In this document: positions 1-7,691 of the stretch, piece after piece
Position numbering within the stretch: the first letter of the stretch is position 1
How the letters are laid out: every line of letters begins with the position of its first letter
Source of the DNA: SAR116 cluster bacterium AG-426-I14
GTDB taxonomy: Bacteria; Pseudomonadota; Alphaproteobacteria; Puniceispirillales; Marisalimonadaceae
Reading direction: 5' to 3'
Length of the DNA stretch: 33,865 nt
Assembly: GCA_003210055.1 (NCBI GenBank)
Contig: QCNS01000018.1
Coordinates: forward strand, 1-33,865
Translations under genes and position numbers: made by a program
The notes under the pieces: generated by a model
Told to the model about the DNA's origin: nothing
The model's input: the letters and a program-made list of their open reading frames with translations, nothing else
Databases searched by the model: none

Positions 1-99
1 TCAAATTTAAGAAATCAAAGAATGTCTGAGGAATTGTATAAAAAACCTCAATCTTTAAAAACATTAAAAAATGCCTTCAATATTGAGAAGAAGTACTGA
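1..99 (+). CDS. 3' end of an unidentified gene (partial)
   Basis: Reading frame 1 is open from the first base to a TGA at 97-99. It encodes 32 residues of a hydrophilic, lysine-rich C-terminus that ends NIEKKY. The codon choice (AAA, TTA, AAT) matches the neighbouring genes. The piece is too short to assign to a family. It points the same way as the sugar-transport operon that follows and stops 69 bases before it, so it could be a regulator or enzyme of the same pathway, but nothing in the visible residues shows this. The gene's start lies outside the window. Confidence 0.45.
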   Translation, partial: SNLRNQRMSEELYKKPQSLKTLKNAFNIEKKY

Positions 100-103
100 T
101 AAC

Positions 104-116
104 CCGCCCATGGCGG
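104..116 (+). other. small GC-rich hairpin upstream of the transport operon
   Basis: CCGCC at 104-108 pairs with GGCGG at 112-116 around a 3-base loop. This is a conspicuous GC patch in an AT-rich intergenic stretch. No T-run follows, so it is not a standard intrinsic terminator. It lies five bases after the upstream stop codon and about 38 bases before the Shine-Dalgarno of the binding-protein gene. It could be an mRNA 3'-end stabiliser or part of a leader. Confidence 0.35.
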
Positions 117-154
117 AATAAAGTGTTAAATAAATTAACATTTTAAAACTAAAT

Positions 155-160
155 AGGAGG
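155..160 (+). promoter_or_regulatory. strong ribosome binding site of the binding-protein gene
   Basis: AGGAGG sits eight bases before the ATG at 169. It is one of the two best Shine-Dalgarno matches in the window, where most genes have weak ones. This fits high-level synthesis of a periplasmic binding protein, which is normally needed in excess over its membrane partners. Confidence 0.7.
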
Positions 161-168
161 AGAAAAAT

Positions 169-1512
169 ATGAAAAAAATTATTAACTTTCTTGTCTATAA
201 CTTAATTTTTTTATTTTTTGTAAGTAATGCATCTGCAGAAAAAATTAGGTTTTGGACTACAGAAGAACAACCAGCGCGTTTGGCCAAACAAAAAGCTATG
301 GCTGAAGATTTTAAAAAAAGAACAGGTCATATAGTTGAAGTCATTCCAGTTTCTGAAAAAGATCTTGGTAAAAGAGCTACTGCAGCATTTGCAGCAGGAG
401 ATTTACCAGATGTCATTTATCATACACTTCAGTATGTACTTCCATGGGCTGAGGCAGGTATATTGGATGTTGAAACGAATGAAGATATCGTTAACGAGCT
501 ACAAAAAAGTACTTTTGCTCCAGGGGCAATTACAATGGCTCAATATAACGGTAAAACTGCAGCTGTTCCTGTAGATGGTTGGACTCAAATGGTCGTATAT
601 AGAAAAGACCTTTTTGATAAAGCTGGTCTAGCCGCACCTAATAGCTACAAAAATATTGAAGCCGCAATAGAAAAATTGCATAGCCCACCTAATATGTATG
701 GTTTTGTTGCTGCTACAAAAGTTGATGAAAATTTTATGAGTCAAGTTCTGGAGCATGTTTTTCTTGCAAACGGTGTATCACCTGTAAATAGTAAAGGCTT
801 CTCACCTTTAAATGAAAAAGCAACAACTGAAGTTTTAAACTTTTATAAAAAAATTGCTAAGGCTTCACCTGCTGGCGAATTATATTGGAAACAATCTAGA
901 GCAATTTATTTTGCAGGAAAAGCTGCAATGATTATTTGGTCACCATTTATTCTTGATGAATTAGCAGGATTAAGAAACTCCGCGCCGCCAACAATTAACA
1001 ATGATCCTACATCAAAAGCATTAGCTCAAAAAACTGGAATAGTTACAACATTTGGAGGCCCTTCTAACCCAGGTGGAGCTGCGTGGGCAGATATTCGCTA
1101 CTTTGGGGTAACTTCAGATGCTAATACTGATGTTGCTTCCGAGTTTGTAAAATATTCAATGAAAGATGGTTATACAGCAACTCTTTCTATTGCACCAGAA
1201 GGAAAATTCCCGGTAAGAAGAGGAGAACCTTTAGATACATCAAAATATGTTACTGCTTGGTCTAAACTCCCAGTTGGTGTAGATAGAAAAGCTCCATTAT
1301 CAGAGTTATACTCTCCTACAACAATTAATAAAATTGTTGCAGGATTAGAAACAGCAGACCGTTGGGGAGTTTCAGAGGGTCAGTTGTCATTAGCATCAAA
1401 AATTATAAATTCACAGATTATAAACCGTATTGTCAGAGAATTTATAGATGATCAAATTGATGTTAAAACTGCAGTCTCAAAATTGAATAAAGAACTTTCT
1501 TCAATTAAATAA
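169..1512 (+). CDS. periplasmic sugar-binding protein of an ABC transporter (MalE/UgpB-like, family 1)
   Basis: This 447-residue protein captures the substrate in the periplasm and delivers it to the two permeases encoded next. An N-terminal Sec signal peptide is visible: MKK, a hydrophobic core to about residue 20, and a probable cleavage after SNASA at residue 23. The mature protein follows the solute-binding family 1 pattern: an early strand with FWTTEEQPAR, then DLPDVIYHT, the VPVDGWTQMVVYRKDLFDKAGL segment typical of MalE/UgpB proteins, and a Trp-rich, Gly-rich second lobe. Length is normal for the family. The start is fixed by a strong Shine-Dalgarno at 155-160. It is the first gene of the five-gene transport/glycosidase operon. 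A hairpin directly after the stop may raise its transcript level over the permeases. Substrate cannot be read from the sequence; the neighbouring GH63-type enzyme suggests a glucosyl- or mannosyl-osmolyte. Confidence 0.88.
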   Translation: MKKIINFLVYNLIFLFFVSNASAEKIRFWTTEEQPARLAKQKAMAEDFKKRTGHIVEVIPVSEKDLGKRATAAFAAGDLPDVIYHTLQYVLPWAEAGILDVETNEDIVNELQKSTFAPGAITMAQYNGKTAAVPVDGWTQMVVYRKDLFDKAGLAAPNSYKNIEAAIEKLHSPPNMYGFVAATKVDENFMSQVLEHVFLANGVSPVNSKGFSPLNEKATTEVLNFYKKIAKASPAGELYWKQSRAIYFAGKAAMIIWSPFILDELAGLRNSAPPTINNDPTSKALAQKTGIVTTFGGPSNPGGAAWADIRYFGVTSDANTDVASEFVKYSMKDGYTATLSIAPEGKFPVRRGEPLDTSKYVTAWSKLPVGVDRKAPLSELYSPTTINKIVAGLETADRWGVSEGQLSLASKIINSQIINRIVREFIDDQIDVKTAVSKLNKELSSIK

Positions 1513-1525
1513 CTTTATTATTATT

Positions 1526-1552
1526 ACAGACGACTCATATAGGGTCGTCTGT
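1526..1552 (+). terminator. intercistronic stem-loop (partial terminator or mRNA stabiliser)
   Basis: ACAGACGAC at 1526-1534 is perfectly complementary to GTCGTCTGT at 1544-1552. A T-G and a C-G pair extend the stem inward to 11 pairs with a 5-base loop. It starts 13 bases after the stop of the binding-protein gene and 30 bases before the permease start. The tail is TTAATTAAT rather than a clean T-run. A hairpin at this position in transporter operons (as the REP element in malE-malF) commonly leaves the binding-protein mRNA more abundant than the permease mRNA. That role is inferred here. Confidence 0.65.
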
Positions 1553-1583
1553 TAATTAATGCATCATATCTTAACAGTTAAGA

Positions 1584-2867
1584 ATGAAAAAAAATATTCA
1601 ATATAAAAGTAGTGAACTTTTAAGGAAAGAAAAAAAACTTGCATTACTTTTAATATTACCAACAATTTGTTTAGTTTTATCAATAGTATTGATACCTCTG
1701 ATCGCTAACTTTTGGATTTCTTTCAAACCAATTTCTCTTGGGGACTTAAGGCCACCATCACTAATCATTAAAGAAAATATAAGAGGTAAGTTGTCCAAAA
1801 GTGGAGAAATTGCTCAAATTCATTATAGATACAGAAACTCATCAACTAAGTATGATTTAAATGAGGTGATTTTTACAGATTTCATCCCTAAGGGTATTGA
1901 CATTATAGATATTAAACAAGACACACTATGTTCAGTTGAATCAAATAAACTTATTTGTAATCTGGGTAAATTAAAAGCTAAATCCTCTGGAAAAATTATA
2001 CTAGAAATCTCAAGGAATGATTCTTGGGTAAACATTGATGATAATCCAAAAAAACATAAACCAATAGCATCATTTACTACCACAAATATTTTAACATCTT
2101 TTGATTTCACCTTGGAAAACTATAAAAAAATTTTTTCTGCAAACGAATTTTGGCAAGTACTAAAAATTACTATTTATTATACTGTTTTTGGTACTGCGGG
2201 AGCCTTATTATTAGGTCTTTTTGCAGCTCAAATTTTGCAAAAATCTTTTAAAGGACGACCTATAATTAGAGGACTGCTTCTTTTTCCTTATGTATCACCT
2301 GTTATCGCTGTTGCATTTGCATGGGTAATTCTATTTGATCCCTTTTCTGGAGTAGTAAATTCTATGCTAATTCAAATGGAAGTAATTGAAAAACCAATTA
2401 ATTTTTTTGGACAAAAGTTTGTATCATTTTATTTTTTTGGATTTGAACTCAAGTTCCCATTAGCTTTGTCTATGGTCATTATCTTTGAAATATGGAGATA
2501 TTTTCCTCTTTCCTTTCTATTCATACTTGCAAAAATGCAATCTATACCAGAAGACATTTATGAAGCTGCAGAAATAGATGGAGCAACACCATTACAACAA
2601 TTTTACTTTTTATCACTGCCATTTTTAATTGGCATAATTGCTACTTTATTTTTACTGAGATTTATTTGGACTTTTAATAAATTTGATGACATTTTTCTTC
2701 TAACTGGAGGTAATGCTGGTACAAGAACTCTTACGGTAAACGTTTATGAACAAGCATTTGCAATTTCTAACTTAGGGGCTGGTGCAGCAGTAGCTGTAAT
2801 CATATTTATAATTTTATTAATTTTCTCAATATTTTTCATAAAATACTCTAAAAAGGAAACAATTTAA
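1584..2867 (+). CDS. sugar ABC transporter permease, MalF type, with inserted DUF11-like periplasmic domain
   Basis: This 427-residue inner-membrane permease is one half of the translocation pore. A first helix spans about 19-46, the core restarts with FTLENYKKIF at 175-184, and the MalF/UgpA-type helices follow. The cytoplasmic EAA loop that docks the ATPase is EDIYEAAEIDGATPLQQ (about 323-339). Typical family members have about 290-310 residues; the excess is residues 52-172. This segment reads as a DUF11-like beta domain: YRYRN near 81-85, VIFTDFIPKGIDII near 95-108, a Cys116/Cys125 pair, and ICNLGKLKAKSSGKI near 124-138. By topology it is periplasmic, in the loop that carries P2 in E. coli MalF. 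The start is an ATG with a weak Shine-Dalgarno; a short palindrome, CTTAAC/GTTAAG, lies just before it. The stop overlaps the next start by one base. Confidence 0.88.
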   Translation: MKKNIQYKSSELLRKEKKLALLLILPTICLVLSIVLIPLIANFWISFKPISLGDLRPPSLIIKENIRGKLSKSGEIAQIHYRYRNSSTKYDLNEVIFTDFIPKGIDIIDIKQDTLCSVESNKLICNLGKLKAKSSGKIILEISRNDSWVNIDDNPKKHKPIASFTTTNILTSFDFTLENYKKIFSANEFWQVLKITIYYTVFGTAGALLLGLFAAQILQKSFKGRPIIRGLLLFPYVSPVIAVAFAWVILFDPFSGVVNSMLIQMEVIEKPINFFGQKFVSFYFFGFELKFPLALSMVIIFEIWRYFPLSFLFILAKMQSIPEDIYEAAEIDGATPLQQFYFLSLPFLIGIIATLFLLRFIWTFNKFDDIFLLTGGNAGTRTLTVNVYEQAFAISNLGAGAAVAVIIFIILLIFSIFFIKYSKKETI

Positions 2868-4090
2868 TGTTTTGGAAATATGGATTATTTTGTTCAATTT
2901 TGACTGGTTCGATATGGGGATTATTCTGGCAAATTATTTTTACTATGATCGGACTTTTAACAATCGGAGAAAAATTATATGTCAACGTTGTACCTTTTCT
3001 AATTGTTGGGTCATTAATTAGCGTAATTTATGTATTTTTACAAAATAAAATTTCAATAAAATTTCATTTATTATCAATAATATTTATGGTTTTACTAATA
3101 TATAGCTTTACATTCGGAGATCCTTTTCTCCAAAAAAAAACTAATTCAATTTCAACTTTTTTGTTAGTAGTTTTTAATTCTTTTTTTACTTGGATTAGTA
3201 TTTATTTATCTTTGAAACAAATTAATATCGGAAAATTATCGAGATATAATTTAGAGAAATTTTACTTAAGATTACTATGGGGACTAGGGTTAATAATTTT
3301 AATTTTAATAACTCTTTTACCTTTTTATATCATGATAATGACAAGCTTAAAAAATCAACAAAGCTTAATTTTAAATCCATTGGATCTTTCATTAAATTTT
3401 ACATCTGATTTGAACGTTTTATTTAGTTCTTACATTGAATTGTTTACTAATTTTAATTTCCATATTTTTTTATTTAATTCATTTTTAGTTTCTATTGTCA
3501 CAGTGTTTGTAACATTATTTTTTTCTATACCTGGAGCATACGCTCTTTCAAGGTTAAGATTTCCAGCCAAAGAGTGGTTTTCAGGGTCAGTGATTTTAAT
3601 TTACTTAATTCCATCCATCGTTTTAGTTATACCACTTTATGCTGTCTTTTCACAATTAGGTTTGAGAAATTCATTATTTGGACTATTAATAGTATATCCT
3701 GCGACAACAATACCTGTTGCGCTGTATATGCTAAGAGGTTATTTCAACTCGCTTTCTAAAGAAATTGACGATGCAGCAATTATGGATGGATTGTCAAGGT
3801 TTCAGATAATTATAAAAATTGCAATGCCTTTATCAAAACCTGCGATTGTTAGTGTTGCTTTGTACGTATTTATGATTGCATGGAATGAATTTTTGTTTGC
3901 GTTTATGTTTCTAGATGATACTGACTTATTCACATTGTCAAGAGGCATTATATCATTAAACTCTTCAGAAATTCCACAGCAACATTTGATGGCAGGTGCA
4001 GTTATTGCAACATTACCGGTTATGGTAATATTTCTGTATTTAGAAAAGTTTTTAATTTCTGGTTTATCATCTGGTGGAGTAAAAGGATAA
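2867..4090 (+). CDS. sugar ABC transporter permease, MalG type, with extra N-terminal membrane segments
   Basis: This is the second pore subunit, 407 residues. The C-terminal 270 or so residues match the MalG/UgpE pattern: a first core helix near 134-160 ending LLPFYIMIMTSLKN, a helix starting near LFNSFLVSIVT (202-212), SIPGAYALSRLRF near 220-232, the EAA loop KEIDDAAIMDGLSRFQIII near 298-316, and AWNEFLFAFMF near 338-348. The usual length is about 270-300. The first 130 residues are an addition with four predicted hydrophobic helices (about 6-33, 38-58, 64-83 and 95-116). They resemble no domain I can name. The ATG overlaps the TAA of the upstream permease by one base (TAATG), implying translational coupling. 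The next gene starts three bases after the stop. Confidence 0.87.
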   Translation: MFWKYGLFCSILTGSIWGLFWQIIFTMIGLLTIGEKLYVNVVPFLIVGSLISVIYVFLQNKISIKFHLLSIIFMVLLIYSFTFGDPFLQKKTNSISTFLLVVFNSFFTWISIYLSLKQINIGKLSRYNLEKFYLRLLWGLGLIILILITLLPFYIMIMTSLKNQQSLILNPLDLSLNFTSDLNVLFSSYIELFTNFNFHIFLFNSFLVSIVTVFVTLFFSIPGAYALSRLRFPAKEWFSGSVILIYLIPSIVLVIPLYAVFSQLGLRNSLFGLLIVYPATTIPVALYMLRGYFNSLSKEIDDAAIMDGLSRFQIIIKIAMPLSKPAIVSVALYVFMIAWNEFLFAFMFLDDTDLFTLSRGIISLNSSEIPQQHLMAGAVIATLPVMVIFLYLEKFLISGLSSGGVKG

Positions 4091-4093
4091 AAT

Positions 4094-5413
4094 ATGGGAA
4101 AGATGATAGAAGAAGCAATTAAAGTAATAATTAATAATGATCGTGGTGGTTTTACAATACCAACTAATCGTCTTTACCCTCATCAATGGAATTGGGATTC
4201 TGCTTTTACAGCATTAGGAATTTCCTTATTTGATAAAACTAGATCTTGGCAAGAATTAATTATGTTAATTAATGCGCAATGGCGGGATGGAATGATACCA
4301 CACATTATCTTTCATCAAAATGATCCTGATTATTTCCCTGGTCCAGATCAATGGAAAATAAATGCTAAATCTAAGACTAGTTGTCATTCTCAACCTCCAG
4401 TTTTAGCAAGTATAATTTGGCAGATGGTAAAAAGAGGTAATGAATATGATAAACTTAAAGCTGGAACACTTTTTAATTCAATTATGGCTTATCACAAGTG
4501 GTATTTTTTAGCACGAGATCCATCTAAGGAAGGATTTATTAGTATTGTACATCCATGGGAGTCTGGAAGGGATAATTGCCCAGATTGGGATATAGGTCTT
4601 GAAAATATTAAAATTCCAAATGATATTTCTAGTTATTCAAGACGTGATATATCTCATGTTGATAAGTCTGAAAGACCAACTAAAGATCATTATGATAGGT
4701 TCATGTCAATTCTACACTTTGGAAGAAATTGTAATTGGGATAAAACAATAATGCATTTTGAAGGTCCTTTTTCTGCAGTTGACCCTGGAGTAAATTTTAT
4801 TTTTCTTCGTGCTAACAAAGACTTATTATTATTAGCAAAACATCTAAATTACAAACATGTAATTGATGAAATTAAAAATTGGATTTCTATTCTTAATAAA
4901 GGCTGCCAAAAAATGTGGAATGAACAGGTGAAATCTTTCACTGCGTACGATAGAAGAAATAATTGTTTTTCAGACGCAATAACAAATGCATCTTTACTCT
5001 CATTATATGCGGGCGCAGGAACAAGTAAGCAAAAAAAATATATTGTAGATCATTGCAAAAGAATATTAGATATATGTGCATATGGCATGCCTAGTCTTGA
5101 TCCAAATCATCAAAGTTTTGAAAGCAAGAGATATTGGAGAGGTCCAATTTGGTGTGTGATGAATTATATGATTGCAATTGGATTAGAAGATGAAGGTGAG
5201 TATAAGATCGCAGAAAAAATTAGAAATGATACAATAAAATTAATTGAGTCTTATGGAATGGCAGAATATTTTGATCCACATACAGGTGTTGGTTTAGGCG
5301 GTAAGGATTTTTCATGGACTGCAGCAATTTATCTTGAACTTTGTAAAGAAAAAATAGATGTAAGTTTAATAAATAATTTTAAAAATAAAAAAAATGGCTT
5401 CAATAAAACTTAA
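4094..5413 (+). CDS. GH63-type glycosidase, probable mannosylglycerate/glucosylglycerate hydrolase
   Basis: This 439-residue protein has no signal peptide, so it should be cytoplasmic. It matches the small bacterial GH63 hydrolases that split glucosylglycerate or mannosylglycerate into sugar and glycerate: YPHQWNWDSAF near 28-38, AQWRDGMIPHIIFH near 61-74, FPGPDQW near 81-87, SQPPVLA near 99-105, HPWESGRDN at 153-161 and RYWRGPIWCVMNYM near 346-359. By comparison with the characterised Thermus and Mycobacterium enzymes, Asp160 is the expected general acid and Glu391 (in GMAEYFDP) the expected base; both are present. Length is close to those enzymes. AAGGA at 4083-4087 supports the start. It lies between permease and ATPase genes, overlapping the latter by 20 bases, so it probably acts on the imported substrate. 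Glucosylglycerol, trehalose-like or other glucosides remain possible. Confidence 0.8.
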   Translation: MGKMIEEAIKVIINNDRGGFTIPTNRLYPHQWNWDSAFTALGISLFDKTRSWQELIMLINAQWRDGMIPHIIFHQNDPDYFPGPDQWKINAKSKTSCHSQPPVLASIIWQMVKRGNEYDKLKAGTLFNSIMAYHKWYFLARDPSKEGFISIVHPWESGRDNCPDWDIGLENIKIPNDISSYSRRDISHVDKSERPTKDHYDRFMSILHFGRNCNWDKTIMHFEGPFSAVDPGVNFIFLRANKDLLLLAKHLNYKHVIDEIKNWISILNKGCQKMWNEQVKSFTAYDRRNNCFSDAITNASLLSLYAGAGTSKQKKYIVDHCKRILDICAYGMPSLDPNHQSFESKRYWRGPIWCVMNYMIAIGLEDEGEYKIAEKIRNDTIKLIESYGMAEYFDPHTGVGLGGKDFSWTAAIYLELCKEKIDVSLINNFKNKKNGFNKT

Positions 5414-6461
5414 TAATATTTCAAAATGGTTTGGTGAAAACCATGTCATTAAAGATATAAACTTAAATATAATTGATGGTGAATTTATAGTTTTAGTTGG
5501 ACCATCTGGATGTGGAAAATCAACATTATTAAGAATTATTTCTGGTTTAGAGGATTTAGAGTCTGGAAAAATATTAATTGAAAACAAAGATGTAACTGAC
5601 AAAATACCATCTGATAGGAAATTGTCTATGGTTTTCCAATCTTATGCTCTTTATCCTCACATGAATGTTTTTGAAAACATTGGTTTTGCTCTAAAAACAT
5701 CTGGTATTAATAAAGAAATCCTTACTCAAAAAGTTAATCAAGTTGCAGAAACTTTAAAATTAAAACTTTTATTAAATCGTTTACCGAAAGAACTATCTGG
5801 AGGGCAAAAACAAAGAGTAGCAATAGGAAGAGCAATTATTCGAGAACCAAAAGCATTTTTATTTGATGAACCTCTGTCTAACCTTGATGCTTCGTTGAGA
5901 ATAGAAATGCGCTTAGAGATTTCTCGACTACATAAAAAGCTTGGCATCACAACAATTTATGTAACACACGACCAAGTTGAAGCGATGACATTAGCTGATA
6001 GAATCGTGGTTATAAATGAAGGCAAAATTATTCAGGTTGGCACACCTAAGGAATTATACAATCGTCCTAAAAATCTTTTTGTTGCAAAATTTATAGGCAC
6101 CCCAAAGATGAATGTATTAGAATGTACTACTATAAATGGTAATGTTTATTTAATTGATAAAAAAAACAAAAAAACAAATATTAGATGTAACATCAAAGAA
6201 ATTCATAAAATAGGTTTTAGAGCTGAGAAAATTGTCATTTGTGAACCCAAAAAAGCTTCTTTTGTGGGATATGCAAAATTTATTGAATATCTTGGTGCAG
6301 AGCAATTCATATATGTAGATGTAGGAGTAAATGAAAATTTTGTAATTGTAAAAGAGAAACCGGATGTAAAGGTTCCTTTAAATAAAAAATTAGGACTCAA
6401 AATATCCCAAAAAGATATTCATTTCTTTTCAAAAAATGATTATAGGTTGAAGTTGAATTAA
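5394..6461 (+). CDS. ABC transporter ATP-binding protein, MalK/UgpC type
   Basis: This 355-residue ATPase powers the importer. The Walker A motif GPSGCGKST is at 36-44, the Q-loop in MVFQSYALYPH near 79-89, signature LSGGQ at 134-138, Walker B FLFDEP at 155-160 and the switch histidine at 192 (THDQ). A C-terminal region from about 235 (GTPKMNVLE, GFRAEKI) is the TOBE/OB-type regulatory domain of the MalK subfamily. Length is typical. The start lies inside the end of the glycosidase gene (20-base overlap) and has no clear Shine-Dalgarno, so translational coupling is likely. It is the last gene of the operon. A 53-base gap with no obvious terminator separates it from a convergent gene. Confidence 0.92.
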   Translation: MASIKLNNISKWFGENHVIKDINLNIIDGEFIVLVGPSGCGKSTLLRIISGLEDLESGKILIENKDVTDKIPSDRKLSMVFQSYALYPHMNVFENIGFALKTSGINKEILTQKVNQVAETLKLKLLLNRLPKELSGGQKQRVAIGRAIIREPKAFLFDEPLSNLDASLRIEMRLEISRLHKKLGITTIYVTHDQVEAMTLADRIVVINEGKIIQVGTPKELYNRPKNLFVAKFIGTPKMNVLECTTINGNVYLIDKKNKKTNIRCNIKEIHKIGFRAEKIVICEPKKASFVGYAKFIEYLGAEQFIYVDVGVNENFVIVKEKPDVKVPLNKKLGLKISQKDIHFFSKNDYRLKLN

Positions 6462-6514
6462 TGTTTCACAAAATATTTTAGATCAAGCAAGTATAATTAT
6501 AAATGTGATAAAAA

Positions 6515-7507
6515 TTAATCAAATGGACTTGATTTAATCCAATTAATAGTATCTTTTAGCATTGCAGAAAAATCTCTTATTTCAACGCCTAATGAATTTC
6601 TTCTTGTAAAATCAAATTGAGTCGGATTAATTGCCTTTTCATCCAAAGGTTCTGGCATAATCATGTTAGGAACTAATTTTTTACACTCCTTATAAACATC
6701 TTCCCAATGTAAACTTTTATATACTCCAAAGTATCTACCAGAAGCTTTTTTATTCTCATGACAAGCTAAAAATAATTCTGCTAAATCACGAAGATGTATC
6801 ATTGATGTAGAGTCATTTGGTATTTTTGAGTGTCTGGGCATACCTCCCTCTAAAATTCTTTTTAACCAAATAAATGGATTGTGCCTCATATGATCAGGAG
6901 TAATTGCATCTCCATATAATCCTGTTGGCAATATTATTGATAATCTTATTTTATTGTCATAACAGAATTTAATAGCAGCTTTTTCCATTATCGTTTTAGT
7001 TGCAGAAGTATACTTATTTGATTCACATTGTTTAATTACATCTGACCAATGATCTATTTCATTTTTAATTGCAACTGGAGGAATTGGGTTAGTGCTGGAT
7101 GTAGAAGAACATATAACAACATTTTTGATATTATTTTTTTTAACACTTTTTAAAATGTTTAGACATCCATCAACAGTAGGGTTAATGATTTCTTCATAAC
7201 CTCGTTTATTATCTAACTCATTTGCAGGTTTATTATCAAAACCTCTATAAGTAGGTATTAAACAGGCAATGTAAACTGTAGATACATTTTTAAAACATAA
7301 GTCAAAATCTCTTTCATTTTTCATTTCAGCTTTAAAAAGTTCTAATTTATAAGAATTATTTAGTTTTTTTAAAAACTTTATTTTATTCTGTGAACTAATA
7401 TCTCTCAATGTGCCATGAACAGCATAACCTTTTTCAAGTGCACATCGAACAATACTAGAACCAACTAAACCACTACAACCTACTACAGCTAATTTGTTAT
7501 TTTCCAT
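6515..7507 (-). CDS. extended SDR-family NAD(P)-dependent reductase/epimerase (dihydroflavonol-reductase-like)
   Basis: This protein of about 330 residues has a Rossmann N-terminus with GxxGxxG at G10-G13-G16 and a conserved GTLRD turn, as in dihydroflavonol 4-reductase/cinnamoyl-CoA reductase relatives. The middle has VVICSSTSS (about 130-138) for the catalytic Ser/Thr and KYTSATKTIMEKAA (about 165-178). The expected YxxxK is off by one: Tyr166 and Lys171 are five apart, so the position four before the Lys is Thr. ILPTGLYG and a MIHLRDLAELF segment follow the family pattern. I chose the ATG at 7507; a GTG at 7519 in frame would add four residues, and neither has a good Shine-Dalgarno. The substrate is unknown. 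It converges on the transport operon, and no functional link is evident. Confidence 0.8.
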   Translation of the reverse strand: MENNKLAVVGCSGLVGSSIVRCALEKGYAVHGTLRDISSQNKIKFLKKLNNSYKLELFKAEMKNERDFDLCFKNVSTVYIACLIPTYRGFDNKPANELDNKRGYEEIINPTVDGCLNILKSVKKNNIKNVVICSSTSSTNPIPPVAIKNEIDHWSDVIKQCESNKYTSATKTIMEKAAIKFCYDNKIRLSIILPTGLYGDAITPDHMRHNPFIWLKRILEGGMPRHSKIPNDSTSMIHLRDLAELFLACHENKKASGRYFGVYKSLHWEDVYKECKKLVPNMIMPEPLDEKAINPTQFDFTRRNSLGVEIRDFSAMLKDTINWIKSSPFD

Positions 7508-7570
7508 CGATTTAGACACATTATGATATTAAATTAAAGCTAGAATATTAAAATGATTTATTGAAAAAAA

Positions 7571-7646
7571 TGGTGAGCCGTGCAGGATTCGAACCTGCGA
7601 CCCATTGATTAAAAGTCAATTGCTCTACCAACTGAGCTAACGGCCC
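7571..7646 (-). tRNA. tRNA-Lys (anticodon UUU)
   Basis: A full cloverleaf is readable on the minus strand. The acceptor stem GGGCCGT pairs with ACGGCTC, with one G-U pair. The D arm contains TAGCTCAGTTGGTAGAGCA, the anticodon loop is CTTTTAA with TTT (7613-7611), and the T arm contains GGTTCGAATCC. The CCA tail is encoded (7571-7573). Length is 76 bases. It lies downstream of coaD and upstream of the SDR gene on the same strand. Confidence 0.97.
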
Positions 7647-7691
7647 CAATTTAAATCAAAACTTATTTTAAAATTGTATATTAATCAAGTG

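Noticed and set aside
100-168. Possible riboswitch in the leader of the binding-protein gene
   Set aside because: Only one 5-bp hairpin is visible in 69 bases; no conserved aptamer core that I recognise.
1570-1582. CTTAAC-A-GTTAAG palindrome just before the MalF-type start
   Set aside because: The one-base loop cannot form a good hairpin, and such short palindromes are common in AT-rich DNA.
6462-6514. Expected bidirectional terminator between the MalK-type gene and the convergent SDR gene
   Set aside because: No stem of useful length followed by a T-run could be found in the 53 bases.
7647-7691. AT-rich imperfect hairpin (CAATTTTAAAA ... TTTAAATTG) after coaD
   Set aside because: The stem is all A-T apart from its ends, contains a bulge and lacks a T-run; not convincing as a terminator.
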